Assembly: GCF_001999725.1 (NCBI RefSeq)
Contig: NZ_MDDP01000017.1
Location: 34,525 to 98,524 of the forward strand
Reading direction: 5' to 3'
From: Cellulophaga omnivescoria
GTDB lineage: Bacteria > Bacteroidota > Bacteroidia > Flavobacteriales > Flavobacteriaceae
DNA: 64,000 bases
In this document: positions 1 through 9,735 of the stretch, in pieces
Layout of the letters: each line of letters starts with the position of its first letter
How positions within the stretch are numbered: the first letter of the stretch is position 1
Notes under the pieces: model-generated
The model's database searches: none
The model's input: only the letters and a program-made list of their open reading frames with translations
What the model was told of the DNA's origin: nothing
Made by a program: the position numbers and the translations under genes

Positions 1-213
1 AACAATAAGCCAAACCACTTAAAAAATGCCGCAATGCTATCTGGTATTGCTTTTCAAATGGGAGCTATAATATACTTAGCTCATAAAGTAGGTGTGTGGT
101 TGGATGGCTATTATAACATCAAAAACGAAATTTTTACTATAATTGCTACACTTTCTGGTGTAGCAATTTCTATTTTTGCGGTAGTTACACAATTAAAAAA
201 AATTAAATTCTAA
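1..213 (+). CDS. AtpZ/AtpI-like F0F1-ATPase accessory membrane protein (5' end outside window)
   Basis: The reading frame is open from base 1 and codes for the last 70 residues of a small membrane protein. Two hydrophobic segments are visible (around SGIAFQMGAIIYLAHKVG and FTIIATLSGVAISIFAVV), with a short loop containing WLDGYY. This is the two-helix pattern of AtpZ/AtpI-type proteins, which are coded at the head of atp operons and are thought to help c-ring assembly or cation supply. Its stop codon overlaps the ATG of the next gene (TAATG), which implies translational coupling. The start codon lies upstream of the window. The family call rests on pattern and position, not on a catalytic motif. 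Confidence 0.7.
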   Translation, partial: NNKPNHLKNAAMLSGIAFQMGAIIYLAHKVGVWLDGYYNIKNEIFTIIATLSGVAISIFAVVTQLKKIKF

Positions 214-605
214 TGGCAAACCATAAGTTGCTTATCTATTTTTTTATCACAATTCTTATTTCTTTAGCGGTAGCTTTTGGTGTTCATCTATTGGTACTAG
301 ATGATATGCAAAAACCTTTATTTGGTAATAAAATTGTGCTTTCTTATGTTATTAATTTTGTGTTGGTAACTGCAATATTTACAATTATTTACCTGTTAAG
401 AAACCAATTTAAAACACAATTAGGTATATTTTTTATAGTAGGCAGTGCCATAAAATTTCTTTTCTTTTTTATGCTTTTTTACCCATCTTTTAATGCAGAT
501 GACAATATTAACTTAACTGAATTTGCTTCTTTTTTTGTCCCGTACAGTATATGTTTGCTGATAGAGACATTTTTTATTGCTAAAGTGCTCAAAAACTTAG
601 ATTAA
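213..605 (+). CDS. Small integral membrane protein of the atp operon (DUF6168-like)
   Basis: This 130-residue protein is nearly all membrane. Four hydrophobic segments lie at roughly residues 5-27, 40-60, 68-90 and 104-124, joined by short charged loops. It sits between the AtpZ-like gene (one-base overlap) and atpB, the place where Flavobacteriaceae carry a conserved small membrane protein (DUF6168 as I recall it). It occupies the slot of AtpI, the c-ring assembly helper, and may do that job, but no diagnostic motif proves it. A role in ATP synthase assembly is inferred only from location. Confidence 0.6.
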   Translation: MANHKLLIYFFITILISLAVAFGVHLLVLDDMQKPLFGNKIVLSYVINFVLVTAIFTIIYLLRNQFKTQLGIFFIVGSAIKFLFFFMLFYPSFNADDNINLTEFASFFVPYSICLLIETFFIAKVLKNLD

Positions 606-681
606 CGTTTTAAAATGATGCGGTTTATGGTTGGTGTTAAAATAATCAAAAAAAGGTTTTTTTCTTTTTGACAGAAAAGCG

Positions 682-689
682 TACATTTG
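682..689 (+). promoter_or_regulatory. Candidate -7 element (TACATTTG) before atpB
   Basis: TACATTTG matches the Bacteroidota -7 consensus TAnnTTTG and lies 35 bases before the chosen atpB ATG. No clear TTTG or TTG is found at the usual distance upstream, so this may be an internal promoter of only moderate strength. A promoter here would explain extra transcription of atpBEFHAG over the two small genes upstream. Confidence 0.4.
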
Positions 690-724
690 CACCGATTTTT
701 AGAGACCGATATTTTTTGAGCAAT

Positions 725-1840
725 ATGCGAAATACATTTTTTAGTAAAATTATTTTAGTCACGGCACTTGTGTTTAGTTTGGGTTCTTTTGCGAACGACA
801 ACAATGAGCCACAAGAAAATGATTCACAAGTAAATAGTAGCGAAGAGATTCAGGCTTACATTAGCCATCACTTAGCAGATTCACACGACTTCACTTTGTA
901 TTCTTATACAAATGATGAAGGGGAGCGTGAGCACTTTGGTTTTCCGTTGCCAGTTATTGTTTGGACAAGTCAAGGTCTTAAGACGTTTATGTCTTCAGAA
1001 TTTCACCATAATGATGATGGTCATGTTATTGTTGATAAGGATGGTGTTAAGTTAACCAAAATTCACAGTAAAATATATGAGTTAGAAGAAGGGGCTACAG
1101 CAGTTTCTTTTGACGAGGAGCACCATGCTACAAATGCACATAAAGTTTGGGATTTTTCAATTACCAAAACAGTTGTAGGTATTTTGTTGGCAGGTTTGTT
1201 AATGCTTTGGGGCTTTAGCTCATTAGCTAGAGGGTATAAAAAGAGCCCAATCCCAACAGGTTTTGGTCGTGTTTTAGAGCCGCTAGTATTATACGTAAGA
1301 GATGAAATTGCAAGACCAAATATTGGTGAAAAGCACTACCGTAAGTTTATGGGCTTTTTGTTAACGGTATTCTTTTTTATCTGGATATTAAACTTGTTAG
1401 GTTTAACTCCAATAGGTTTTAATGTTACAGGACAAATAGCGGTAACAGTTTGTTTGGCTTTATTTACATTTTTTATTGTACAATTTAACGGTAATAAAGA
1501 TTACTGGAAACATATTTTCTGGATGCCTGGTGTTCCAGTTTTAATGAAAATAGCTTTAATTCCAATAGAGGTGTTGGGTATGTTAACAAAGCCATTTTCT
1601 TTATTAATTCGTTTATTTGCTAACATTACTGCTGGTCACGCCGTAGTTATGGGCTTAGTAGCTGTAACATTTACAGCAAGAGAAGCTTTAGGTGTTGGTG
1701 GTAGTTTAGGTGTATCATTCTTTTTAACGTTATTCATTTCTTTAATAGAAATTTTAGTAGCGTTTTTACAGGCCTTTATTTTTACAATGTTGTCTTCATT
1801 GTTTATTGGTATGGCTGTAGAAGAGCATGATCACCATTAA
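725..1840 (+). CDS. atpB: ATP synthase F0 subunit a
   Basis: Subunit a forms the proton half-channels of the F0 motor in the inner membrane. The C-terminal half has the expected bundle of helices and the key segment LLIRLFANITAGH, which carries the essential arginine facing the c-ring glutamate. I start at the ATG at 725 (371 aa) because it opens a clean signal-like segment (MRNTFFSKIILVTALVFSLGSF). An in-frame TTG at 668 would add a polar stretch that overlaps the candidate promoter. The roughly 130-residue N-terminal region, rich in His and acidic residues, is long compared with proteobacterial subunit a but usual in Bacteroidota. Confidence 0.95.
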   Translation: MRNTFFSKIILVTALVFSLGSFANDNNEPQENDSQVNSSEEIQAYISHHLADSHDFTLYSYTNDEGEREHFGFPLPVIVWTSQGLKTFMSSEFHHNDDGHVIVDKDGVKLTKIHSKIYELEEGATAVSFDEEHHATNAHKVWDFSITKTVVGILLAGLLMLWGFSSLARGYKKSPIPTGFGRVLEPLVLYVRDEIARPNIGEKHYRKFMGFLLTVFFFIWILNLLGLTPIGFNVTGQIAVTVCLALFTFFIVQFNGNKDYWKHIFWMPGVPVLMKIALIPIEVLGMLTKPFSLLIRLFANITAGHAVVMGLVAVTFTAREALGVGGSLGVSFFLTLFISLIEILVAFLQAFIFTMLSSLFIGMAVEEHDHH

Positions 1841-1873
1841 TTTTAGTTATAAATAAGAGTTTGTTTAATTTAA

Positions 1874-2080
<207 letters not shown>

Positions 2081-2174
2081 GGACAAAAACAACAATCGCA
2101 TTCCTGTAACGGTTGGTTACAGGATGTGTTTGTAATTAAACAAAAAACAAAAAGAATATAATTTATATTTTATA

Positions 2175-2675
2175 ATGGATCAGTTATTAAACGATTTTTC
2201 GCCTGGGTTGTTTTTCATGTTACTAATAATTTTATTAGTACTTATCTTCTTAATGGTTAAGTTTGCATGGAAACCAATAATGAACGCTTTAAATGAAAGA
2301 GAAGACGGTATTAAAAGCGCTTTAGAAGAGGCAGAAAATGCACGTAAAGAAATGCAAAATCTGCAAGCAGATAACGAAAGGTTATTGCAAGAAGCACGTG
2401 CAGAACGTGATGCTATGTTAAAAGAAGCACGCGAAATAAAAGAAAAAATTGTTGCAGATGCAAAAGAGCAGTCTATTATAGAAGGCGATAAAATAATTGC
2501 ACAAGCACAAGCTACTATAGAAAGCGAAAAGAAAGCAGCAGTAGCAGATATTAAAAACCAAGTAGCTAACTTATCTGTAGAAATTGCAGAAAAAGTTATT
2601 AAGGAGCAATTGTCTAATAATGACAAGCAACTTAAGTTGGTAGAAGATATGGTAGGCGATATTAAGCTAAACTAA
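2175..2675 (+). CDS. atpF: ATP synthase F0 subunit b
   Basis: A single N-terminal membrane helix (about residues 10-30) is followed by a long, charged, alanine-rich coiled coil, the typical design of the b-subunit peripheral stalk. At 166 residues the length is normal. It ties the membrane a subunit to delta and alpha in the cytoplasm. Only one b gene is present, so a b2 homodimer is expected. It lies 9 bases before atpH in the atpBEFHAG order. Confidence 0.93.
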   Translation: MDQLLNDFSPGLFFMLLIILLVLIFLMVKFAWKPIMNALNEREDGIKSALEEAENARKEMQNLQADNERLLQEARAERDAMLKEAREIKEKIVADAKEQSIIEGDKIIAQAQATIESEKKAAVADIKNQVANLSVEIAEKVIKEQLSNNDKQLKLVEDMVGDIKLN

Positions 2676-2684
2676 TAAGAAAAA

Positions 2685-3224
2685 ATGAACGAGTCTAGAG
2701 CAGCTATTAGATACGCAAAAGCCATTTTAAACCAAGCGGTTGAAGGTAAGGCTACAGATGCAGTTGAAAAAGACATGCATTCTGTTGTGCAAACAATTTC
2801 TGACAGCAAGGAACTTCAAGATGTATTGGCTAGCCCAATAATTAAAGGAGATGTAAAAAAGAATGCTTTGCTAGCTGTTTTTACAGGAAGTCATACTATT
2901 ACAGAAGGACTTATTTCTTTGCTTGTAGATAATAAGAGAGTATCACTTTTAAAAGATGTTGCTCAGCACTATATTGTTTTAAACGAAAAGCTTAAAGGAG
3001 AAGAAGCAGCAGTAGTAACAACTGCAGTTGCTTTAACTAAAGATTTAGAAGAAAAAGTTTTGGAGCAATTAACAAAATTAACTGGTAAAAAAGTAGCTAT
3101 AACAAATGTTATAGATGAAAGTATTATTGGTGGTTTTGTATTAAGAATTGGCGATTTGCAATACAATGCAAGTGTAGCTAATAAATTAAATAGTTTAAAA
3201 AGAGAATTTTCAAACAGTCTATAG
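2685..3224 (+). CDS. atpH: ATP synthase F1 subunit delta
   Basis: This 179-residue protein has the helical N-terminal domain (SRAAIRYAKAILNQAVE) and the C-terminal segment ending IGGFVLRIGDLQYNASVANKLNSLKREF, which is diagnostic of the delta/OSCP family. It caps F1 and binds the b stalk. The gene is tightly packed after atpF and 45 bases before atpA. Confidence 0.92.
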   Translation: MNESRAAIRYAKAILNQAVEGKATDAVEKDMHSVVQTISDSKELQDVLASPIIKGDVKKNALLAVFTGSHTITEGLISLLVDNKRVSLLKDVAQHYIVLNEKLKGEEAAVVTTAVALTKDLEEKVLEQLTKLTGKKVAITNVIDESIIGGFVLRIGDLQYNASVANKLNSLKREFSNSL

Positions 3225-3269
3225 TCTTTGGTTTACACTACGGACTTTGTAAATATTAATTAAAACAAC

Positions 3270-4850
3270 ATGGCAGGAGTAAAAGCCGCTGAAGTATCAG
3301 CAATTTTAAAGCAACAGTTATCAGGATTTGACGCTAGCGCATCTTTAGATGAAGTAGGGTCAGTATTACAAGTAGGTGATGGTATTGTACGCGCTTACGG
3401 ATTAGCTAACGCTCAATACGGAGAGTTAGTAGAATTTGAAGGTGGTTTAGAAGGTATAGTACTTAACTTAGAAGAAGATAACGTTGGTATTGTATTATTA
3501 GGTGGTTCTAAAGGAGTTAAAGAAGGCTCTACTGTAAAACGTACAAACCGTATTGCATCTGTAAAAGTAGGTGAAGGTATTGTTGGTCGTGTTGTAGATA
3601 CTTTAGGTAACCCAATAGATGGTAAAGGACCAATTGCTGGAGAAACTTATGAGATGCCATTAGAGCGTAAAGCTCCGGGTGTTGTATATCGTGAGCCAGT
3701 AACTGAGCCATTACAAACAGGTATTAAAGCAATTGATGCTATGATTCCAGTTGGTAGAGGTCAGCGTGAGTTGGTAATTGGAGATAGACAAACGGGTAAA
3801 ACTACTGTTTGTATTGATGCCATCTTAAATCAAAAAGAATTTTACGATGCAGGTAACCCTGTATATTGTATATATGTTGCTGTAGGTCAAAAGGCTTCTA
3901 CAGTAGCTTTAATTGCTAAAACATTAGAAGAAAAAGGTGCTTTAGCTTACACAACAATAGTAGCTGCAAACGCATCAGATCCTGCTGCAATGCAAGTTTA
4001 TGCTCCTTTTACAGGTGCTTCTATTGGAGAGTATTTTAGAGATACCGGTAGACCAGCTTTAATTGTTTTTGATGATTTATCTAAACAAGCTGTTGCTTAC
4101 CGTGAGGTATCTTTATTATTACGTCGTCCTCCAGGACGTGAGGCATACCCTGGTGATGTATTTTACCTACACTCTAGATTATTAGAGCGTTCTGCAAGAG
4201 TTATTAATGATGATAGCATTGCTAAGGATATGAATGATTTACCAGAGTCTTTAAAGCCAATGGTAAAAGGTGGTGGTTCTTTAACTGCTTTACCAATTAT
4301 TGAAACTCAGGCTGGTGACGTTTCTGCATATATCCCAACAAACGTAATTTCTATTACAGACGGACAAATTTTCTTAGATGGAGATTTATTTAACTCAGGT
4401 GTACGTCCGGCAATTAACGTAGGTATATCTGTATCTCGTGTTGGTGGTTCTGCACAAATTAAATCAATGAAAAAAGTATCTGGTACTTTAAAGCTAGATC
4501 AGGCTCAGTATCGTGAATTAGAAGCGTTTGCTAAGTTTGGATCAGATTTAGATGCATCTACTTTAAACGTTATTGAAAAAGGTAAGCGTAATGTGGAGAT
4601 CTTAAAACAAGCTCAAAACGATCCTTACACTGTAGAAGATCAGGTAGCAGTAATTTATGCAGGTTCTAAAAACTTGTTAAGAGATGTGCCTGTAGAAAAA
4701 GTAAAAGAATTTGAAGCTGAATACGTAGAATTTTTAAATGCTAAGCATAGAGATGTTTTAGATACGTTAAAAGCAGGTAAATTAACTGACGAGGTTACAG
4801 ATACTTTGGTAGCTGTGTGTAAAGATCTTTCAGCAAAATATAAAGCATAG
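3270..4850 (+). CDS. atpA: ATP synthase F1 subunit alpha
   Basis: The 526-residue alpha subunit shows the N-terminal beta-barrel, the P-loop GDRQTGKT at residues 171-178, the phrase [34 protein letters not shown], and the C-terminal helical bundle. The arginine finger region ([33 protein letters not shown]) is intact. Alpha carries the non-catalytic nucleotide sites of the alpha3-beta3 ring. The catalytic beta gene (atpD) is not in the window, although atpG follows directly. Confidence 0.98.
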   Translation: MAGVKAAEVSAILKQQLSGFDASASLDEVGSVLQVGDGIVRAYGLANAQYGELVEFEGGLEGIVLNLEEDNVGIVLLGGSKGVKEGSTVKRTNRIASVKVGEGIVGRVVDTLGNPIDGKGPIAGETYEMPLERKAPGVVYREPVTEPLQTGIKAIDAMIPVGRGQRELVIGDRQTGKTTVCIDAILNQKEFYDAGNPVYCIYVAVGQKASTVALIAKTLEEKGALAYTTIVAANASDPAAMQVYAPFTGASIGEYFRDTGRPALIVFDDLSKQAVAYREVSLLLRRPPGREAYPGDVFYLHSRLLERSARVINDDSIAKDMNDLPESLKPMVKGGGSLTALPIIETQAGDVSAYIPTNVISITDGQIFLDGDLFNSGVRPAINVGISVSRVGGSAQIKSMKKVSGTLKLDQAQYRELEAFAKFGSDLDASTLNVIEKGKRNVEILKQAQNDPYTVEDQVAVIYAGSKNLLRDVPVEKVKEFEAEYVEFLNAKHRDVLDTLKAGKLTDEVTDTLVAVCKDLSAKYKA

Positions 4851-4908
4851 TCCTTATCTTTTGTAAAAATACAATAAGAAAAGGGTATTTAAATTAGACT
4901 AATCAATC

Positions 4909-4926
4909 CCTCTCCTTTTGGAGAGG
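4909..4926. repeat. Short perfect palindrome in the atpA-atpG gap (REP-like)
   Basis: The arms CCTCTCC (4909-4915) and GGAGAGG (4920-4926) pair perfectly around a TTTT loop. The same GGAGAGG appears again at 4930-4936 just before atpG. Its G+C content is far above the surroundings. It resembles palindromic repeats that I recall being scattered between flavobacterial genes; no second copy was seen in this window. Confidence 0.55.
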
Positions 4927-4928
4927 TT

Positions 4929-4936
4929 AGGAGAGG
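4929..4936 (+). promoter_or_regulatory. Purine-rich Shine-Dalgarno-like site before atpG
   Basis: AGGAGAGG ends five bases before the atpG ATG at 4942. Other genes here have A-rich leaders without such a site, as is usual in Bacteroidota. The element seems to come from the adjoining palindromic repeat rather than being a normal ribosome-binding site. It supports the ATG at 4942 as the start. Confidence 0.4.
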
Positions 4937-4941
4937 AAAAT

Positions 4942-5811
4942 ATGGCAAACTTAAAAGAAATACGTAACAGAATAGCATCAGTTTCTTCAACTATGCAGAT
5001 TACCAGCGCAATGAAAATGGTGTCTGCTGCAAAGTTAAAGAAGGCGCAAGATGCAATTACTGCAATGAGGCCTTATTCTGATAAATTAACTGAGCTTTTA
5101 CAAAGTTTAAGTGCTAATTTAGATGCGGATTCTGGTAGTAAGTTTTCTGAAGAGAGAGAGATTAATAAGGTTTTAATAGTTTCTATTACTTCTAACCGTG
5201 GTTTGTGTGGTGCATTTAATTCTAACATACTTAAGCAAAGTGTTTCTTTAGCAGAAAACACATATGCTGGTAAGGAAGTAGAGTTTCTTGCTATAGGAAA
5301 AAAATCTAACGATTTTCTTTCTAAAAATTACAATGTAATTGCTAATCATAGTGCTGTTTATGACGATTTAACTTTTGATAATGTTGCTGCAATAGCAGAG
5401 AATTTAATGGAGTTATTTGTTAATGGTGCTTATGATAAAATTGAGGTTGTTTATAATAAATTTAAAAACGCCGCAACGCAAATCGTAATTACTGAACAAT
5501 TTTTGCCTATTGTAGCTGTAGCTTCAAATAAAGAGGTTTCTGCTAATAACACAGATTATATTTACGATCCTTCTGAAAAAGAAATTGTAGAACAATTAAT
5601 ACCAAAGTCTTTAAAAACACAATTATACAAAGGTGTAAGAGATTCTTTTGCTAGTGAGCATGGAGCACGTATGACGGCAATGCACAAAGCAACAGATAAC
5701 GCAACAGAGCTTAGAGACCAGTTAAAGTTAACGTATAACAAAGCAAGGCAAGCGGCTATTACTAATGAAATATTAGAAATTGTTGGTGGTGCAGAAGCTT
5801 TAAATAACTAA
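4942..5811 (+). CDS. atpG: ATP synthase F1 subunit gamma
   Basis: The 289-residue gamma subunit starts MANLKEIRNRIASVSSTMQITSAMKMVSAAKLKKAQ and ends with KARQAAITNEILEIVGGAEAL, the two long helices that form the rotor shaft inside alpha3-beta3. The core SNRGLCGAFNSNI is also typical. The ATG at 4942 is chosen over an in-frame TTG at 4918, since the conserved N-terminus begins there. It is the last gene of the operon: atpD and atpC are missing and must lie elsewhere, as is common in Flavobacteriaceae. Confidence 0.96.
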   Translation: MANLKEIRNRIASVSSTMQITSAMKMVSAAKLKKAQDAITAMRPYSDKLTELLQSLSANLDADSGSKFSEEREINKVLIVSITSNRGLCGAFNSNILKQSVSLAENTYAGKEVEFLAIGKKSNDFLSKNYNVIANHSAVYDDLTFDNVAAIAENLMELFVNGAYDKIEVVYNKFKNAATQIVITEQFLPIVAVASNKEVSANNTDYIYDPSEKEIVEQLIPKSLKTQLYKGVRDSFASEHGARMTAMHKATDNATELRDQLKLTYNKARQAAITNEILEIVGGAEALNN

Positions 5812-5898
5812 AAATTAGTTTACTGTAAGCCATTTGTGATAAACTAAATTTATGGCTTAAGTCTGATTTATTACGTAACTAGACGAATAATATAACTT

Positions 5899-5932
5899 AA
5901 AACCTCACTTTTCGTGAGGTTTTTGTTTTTTT
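5899..5932 (+). terminator. Rho-independent terminator of the atp operon
   Basis: A 10-bp stem, AAAACCTCAC (5899-5908) with GTGAGGTTTT (5914-5923), has a 5-base loop and is followed by a T-run. It lies 87 bases after the atpG stop, so the operon ends here without atpDC. Confidence 0.9.
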
Positions 5933-5954
5933 GAAATCTTTTAAAAAGAAATAC

Positions 5955-5983
5955 TTGGCATTAAATTTGTCATTGTATCTTTA
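5955..5983 (+). promoter_or_regulatory. Candidate promoter for the lipoprotein gene
   Basis: TTG (5955-5957), an 18-base gap and TATCTTTA (5976-5983; seven of eight to TAnnTTTG) place a start site near 5989, leaving a leader of about 17 bases before the ATG at 6006. It directly follows the atp terminator, which fits an independent unit. Confidence 0.4.
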
Positions 5984-6005
5984 TAAATATCTAAATACCC
6001 CCATT

Positions 6006-6509
6006 ATGAAAAATTCAATTTTTAGTATACTTGTTGTTTTAGGAATGTTAAGTAGCTGTTCTTCACAAAAGAATTTAGTAGATTCTGCTCCGTTTGAAAT
6101 TGGTAAAGCATATTGCCAAGATTGGTATGGTGGCAAAGAAGAATCTGGCGCAGGGGTAGAGTTAAAAGTTCCGGTTGCAAATCTAGATGGTTACAGGGTT
6201 AATTCTATTTACTTTAGAGGTCAACAGTCCTATGTAAAAGTTATAAACGAAGAAGGTCAGAAGTTTGTAGTTGCAACAATGACTGCAAAAACTATGGTTC
6301 CTCCTAAAGATATTATTATGCATTCAGACCCAAAACAGGAATTGGGCAACAAGCCAGCTGCCAAAAAACTGCAAAAAGATTTTCCTTTTGAGTTGGCTTA
6401 CGATGAAGCTATTTTAAGTTATTACAAAGGCGATGTAATAAACTATGTTAAGATTAAGGACATAAAGCACAAGCAGGCTATTATTTATCCTTCTAGATCT
6501 AAGGAGTAA
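6006..6509 (+). CDS. Lipoprotein of unknown function
   Basis: The ATG at 6006 opens a 167-residue protein with a bacterial lipoprotein signal (MKNSIFSILVVLGMLSSC, lipidated Cys18). A longer in-frame start at 5931 would place the lipobox too far from the N-terminus and overlaps the terminator tract. The mature part is mixed alpha/beta with a YCQDWYGGKEESGAGVELKVPV segment; I do not recognise the family. It precedes the flippase-like gene by 53 bases on the same strand. The second residue after the Cys is Ser, so outer-membrane sorting is possible but untested. Confidence 0.75.
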   Translation: MKNSIFSILVVLGMLSSCSSQKNLVDSAPFEIGKAYCQDWYGGKEESGAGVELKVPVANLDGYRVNSIYFRGQQSYVKVINEEGQKFVVATMTAKTMVPPKDIIMHSDPKQELGNKPAAKKLQKDFPFELAYDEAILSYYKGDVINYVKIKDIKHKQAIIYPSRSKE

Positions 6510-6562
6510 GACTTTGTTTGCTAGGGTATAAATAACTACTTTTAAACTCTAATTAAACGCTA

Positions 6563-8023
6563 TTGAATCCTTTTAAAAAACTTTTTAAGCAAACCTTTGT
6601 GTATGGCTTGGCAACAGTGTTGCCCAGAATGCTGTCTTTCCTTTTGGTTCGTGTGTACACAGATGTTATGGATCCGGATCTTTATGGCCAGGTTTCCGTT
6701 ATTTTTGCTTGGTTTGCAATTTTTAATGTGTTTTTAGCATATGGTATGGAAACAGCCTTTTTTAGGTTTTACCATAAGCATAATGATAAAGAAAAGGTGG
6801 TCTCTACCTCATTAATTTCTATAGCTGTTTCTACTCTAACTTTTTTTGTTGTAGCATTGGTATTAAAAAATCCTTTAGCAAGTTTTGCAGGTATTAGAGA
6901 GGAGTTTATTACCTACGCAATTTTTATACTGTCTTTAGATGCTTTGGTGATTATCCCTTTTGCATGGCTTAGAGCTACAGAAAAGCCAATGAAGTATGCA
7001 ATTATTAAAATTGTTAATATTTGCATTAACCTTGGATTAAATCTATTCTTTTTACTGTTGTTACCTAAGCTTGTAGCTGGTACTACAAATTCTGTTTTTA
7101 CATCAATCTATAAAGAAGATTTTCAAATTTCATATATATTTATATCAAACTTAATTGCAAGCGGAGTAACATTAGTTTTAATGTTGGGCTTATATCTTAA
7201 GAGTAAATATGTTTTTGATAAAGTATTGTGGCGTGCTATGATGAAATATGCAGGGCCTGTTTTATTGGCAGGTATTGCGTTTACAATTAATGAGGTTTTT
7301 GATAAAATTTTGCTAGAATGGCTTTTGCCAAATAACATAGCAGAGGCAGAAGTTGGTAAATATGCGGCTTGTTATAAATTGGCATTATTTATGACGCTGT
7401 TTGCCACTGCTTTTAGAATGGGAATAGAACCTTTCTTTTTTAGTCATTCTAACGCTAAAAACCCACAAAAAGCATATGCTCAAATTACCAATTATTTTGT
7501 AATACTAGGGAGTGTAATTTTGCTTGCTGTAGTGGTTTTTGCAGATGTTTTAAAACTTTTGTTTGTAGATAATTCTGAGTATTGGGAAGCTATGAAGATA
7601 GTTCCGTTAATTGTTTTGGCAAACTTCTTTTTGGGAATTTACCACAACTTATCTGTGTGGTATAAAGTAACTGATAAAACACGTTACGGTGCTTTTATAT
7701 CTGTTATTGGTGCAGTTGTAACTATTGTAATTAATGTAGCACTTATTTCTACCTTAAGTTATATGGCATCTGCAATTGCAACGGTGTTAGCTTACGGTAC
7801 AATGATGGTATTATCTTATTGGTTTGGAAAAAAAAATTACCCAATACCATATAACATGCGTAAAATAATATTCTATTTTACGTTATCTGTGGTGTTTTCA
7901 ATTCTATCTTTTTATATTTTTAATAGAAATTTATGGGTTGGTTGTTCACTATTACTGGTGTTTTTAGGGTTAGTGTACAAAATGGAAAATGAAATATTAC
8001 GAAAAATAATAAAGAAAAAATGA
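6563..8023 (+). CDS. Oligosaccharide flippase-like protein (MATE/Wzx fold)
   Basis: This 486-residue membrane protein has about 12-14 hydrophobic segments and the N-terminal pattern [38 protein letters not shown], typical of Wzx-like polysaccharide flippases (MurJ/MATE superfamily). It should move lipid-linked sugars across the inner membrane. The start is a TTG at 6563: the next in-frame ATG would delete the conserved amphipathic start [12 protein letters not shown]. Its stop overlaps the start of dut (ATGA), a flavobacterial neighbourhood I have seen before. The substrate is unknown. Confidence 0.85.
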   Translation: MNPFKKLFKQTFVYGLATVLPRMLSFLLVRVYTDVMDPDLYGQVSVIFAWFAIFNVFLAYGMETAFFRFYHKHNDKEKVVSTSLISIAVSTLTFFVVALVLKNPLASFAGIREEFITYAIFILSLDALVIIPFAWLRATEKPMKYAIIKIVNICINLGLNLFFLLLLPKLVAGTTNSVFTSIYKEDFQISYIFISNLIASGVTLVLMLGLYLKSKYVFDKVLWRAMMKYAGPVLLAGIAFTINEVFDKILLEWLLPNNIAEAEVGKYAACYKLALFMTLFATAFRMGIEPFFFSHSNAKNPQKAYAQITNYFVILGSVILLAVVVFADVLKLLFVDNSEYWEAMKIVPLIVLANFFLGIYHNLSVWYKVTDKTRYGAFISVIGAVVTIVINVALISTLSYMASAIATVLAYGTMMVLSYWFGKKNYPIPYNMRKIIFYFTLSVVFSILSFYIFNRNLWVGCSLLLVFLGLVYKMENEILRKIIKKK

Positions 8024-8454
8024 CAATCAAAATAATTAATAGATCTGCACACGCAACTCCTAGTTATGAAACTTTGGCTTCAGCAGGAATGGACTTAAGA
8101 GCCAATATTATAGAACCTATTACGTTAAAACCTTTACAAAGGGCAATTATAAAAACCGGGCTTTTTATAGAGTTGCCTGTTGGTTATGAGGCTCAAGTAC
8201 GACCACGAAGCGGATTAGCAGCTAAAAAAGGTGTTACGGTTTTAAATGCACCTGGTACTGTAGATGCAGATTACAGAGGGGAAATAGGTGTAATTTTAGT
8301 TAACCTTTCGGAGGAAGACTTTACTGTAGAAAACGGAGAGCGTATTGCACAACTAGTAATTGCTAAACACGAAAGAGCAGAATGGATAGAGGTTACAGAA
8401 TTATCTGAAACAGCTAGAGGTGAAGGTGGTTTTGGTAGCACTGGTACAAAATAA
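8020..8454 (+). CDS. dut: dUTP diphosphatase
   Basis: The five trimeric dUTPase motifs are all present in order: [26 protein letters not shown] (with the catalytic Asp), RIAQLVI and the C-terminal [10 protein letters not shown] arm. The enzyme hydrolyses dUTP to dUMP and PPi, keeping uracil out of DNA and feeding dTMP synthesis. The length (144 aa) is normal. It overlaps the flippase stop by four bases, so it is probably translationally coupled. Confidence 0.97.
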   Translation: MTIKIINRSAHATPSYETLASAGMDLRANIIEPITLKPLQRAIIKTGLFIELPVGYEAQVRPRSGLAAKKGVTVLNAPGTVDADYRGEIGVILVNLSEEDFTVENGERIAQLVIAKHERAEWIEVTELSETARGEGGFGSTGTK

Positions 8455-8523
8455 ATAATATAAACATAAACCATAATTAATATAAGCTTGCGTAAGTATG
8501 CTTAGATTTAAAAAAAGAAAAAA

Positions 8524-9540
8524 ATGAAAATTATAGTTCCAATGGCGGGTAGAGGTTCCCGTCTTAGACCACATACATTAACAGTTCCTAAGCCATTAAT
8601 TCCTATAGCCGGTAAGCCAATTGTGCACCGTTTAGTGAGTGATATAGCTAAAGTTTTAGATGAGCCAATTGAAGAAGTAGCTTTCATATTAGGAGACCCT
8701 GCATTTTTTGGAGATGATGTTATAGCTAGTTTAAAAGCTTTAGCAGAGAGTTTAGGTGCAAAAGCATCTATTTATAGGCAAGACCAACCTTTAGGCACAG
8801 GACACGCTATAATGTGTGCTAAAGACTCTTTAAGTGGGCCGGCTGTAATTGCTTATGCAGATACCCTTATTAGAGCGGATTTTGACTTAGATAAAACGGC
8901 AGATAGTGTTATTTGGGTAAAACAAGTAGAAAAACCTGAAGCTTTTGGGGTTGTTAAACTAAATGATAAAAACGAAATTGTAGAATTAGTAGAGAAACCA
9001 GAGGAATTTGTATCTGACCTAGCTGTTATTGGAATATACTACTTTAAAGATGTTGCTGTTTTAAAAAATGAATTGCAGCACGTTTTAGATAATAACATTA
9101 TTAATGGTGGAGAGTACCAAATTAATGATGGTATTAAACAAATGATGCAAAAGGGTAAAAAGTTTGTTTCTGGTAAGGTTGATGAATGGATGGACTGCGG
9201 AAATAAAAATGTTACCGTAGAAACCAATATGCGTATGTTAGGCTTTTTAGAAAAAGATGGTGAGGCATTAGTTTCTAAATCTGTTACATTAGAAAATGCA
9301 AATATTATAGAGCCTTGTTACATAGGAGAAAACGTAGTGCTAAAAAACACCACTGTTGGCCCTTATGTATCTGTAGGGGATAATACGGTTATAGAAAACT
9401 CAACAATAAAAAATAGCTTAATACAAACCAATAGCAAAATTGAAAATGCAAATTTAGATAATGCAATGGTTGGTAACCACGTAAAATACAATGGCAATTA
9501 TGAAACAATTAGCATTGGAGATTACTCGGTTTTAGAATAA
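8524..9540 (+). CDS. Sugar-phosphate nucleotidyltransferase with beta-helix tail
   Basis: The N-terminal Rossmann-like domain holds the nucleotide motif PMAGRGSRLRPHTLTVPKPLIPIAGKP, the signature of glucose-1-phosphate thymidylyl-/uridylyl-type transferases. About residues 240-320 form hexapeptide-type repeats (ENANIIEPCYIGENVVLKNTTVGPYVSVGDNTVI), a left-handed beta-helix. It would activate a sugar-1-phosphate with an NTP for envelope polysaccharides, fitting the flippase nearby. The exact sugar and nucleotide cannot be read from the sequence. A strong terminator follows. Confidence 0.9.
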   Translation: MKIIVPMAGRGSRLRPHTLTVPKPLIPIAGKPIVHRLVSDIAKVLDEPIEEVAFILGDPAFFGDDVIASLKALAESLGAKASIYRQDQPLGTGHAIMCAKDSLSGPAVIAYADTLIRADFDLDKTADSVIWVKQVEKPEAFGVVKLNDKNEIVELVEKPEEFVSDLAVIGIYYFKDVAVLKNELQHVLDNNIINGGEYQINDGIKQMMQKGKKFVSGKVDEWMDCGNKNVTVETNMRMLGFLEKDGEALVSKSVTLENANIIEPCYIGENVVLKNTTVGPYVSVGDNTVIENSTIKNSLIQTNSKIENANLDNAMVGNHVKYNGNYETISIGDYSVLE

Positions 9541-9563
9541 AAACAAGTTGTAAAATGCATTTT

Positions 9564-9597
9564 AACCCCATAAAATTACCTTTTATGGGGTTTTTTT
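9564..9597 (+). terminator. Strong rho-independent terminator
   Basis: A perfect 12-bp stem (9564-9575 with 9581-9592), loop TTACC, is followed by a T-run to 9597. It closes the flippase-dut-nucleotidyltransferase unit. Confidence 0.92.
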
Positions 9598-9735
9598 GTG
9601 TTTTTTACACATCAAAAAAGCTATAATTCACCTACAAAACTCCTGTTTTTCACAACAATACAGGTCTCAAATTGTTACAAATCAGTCATTTGTATGTTAA
9701 TTTGCATATGAACATCAAATCATAAATGTTTAATT

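Noticed and set aside
668..724. TTG start giving a longer AtpB
   Set aside because: The added residues run over the candidate -7 box and are polar, whereas the ATG at 725 opens a signal-like helix.
2180..2626. A 148-residue minus-strand frame over atpF
   Set aside because: Opposite-strand reading of the coiled-coil code; no domain, no promoter, atpF is certain.
8271..8474. A short minus-strand frame over dut
   Set aside because: dut motifs fix the plus strand; nothing else is present.
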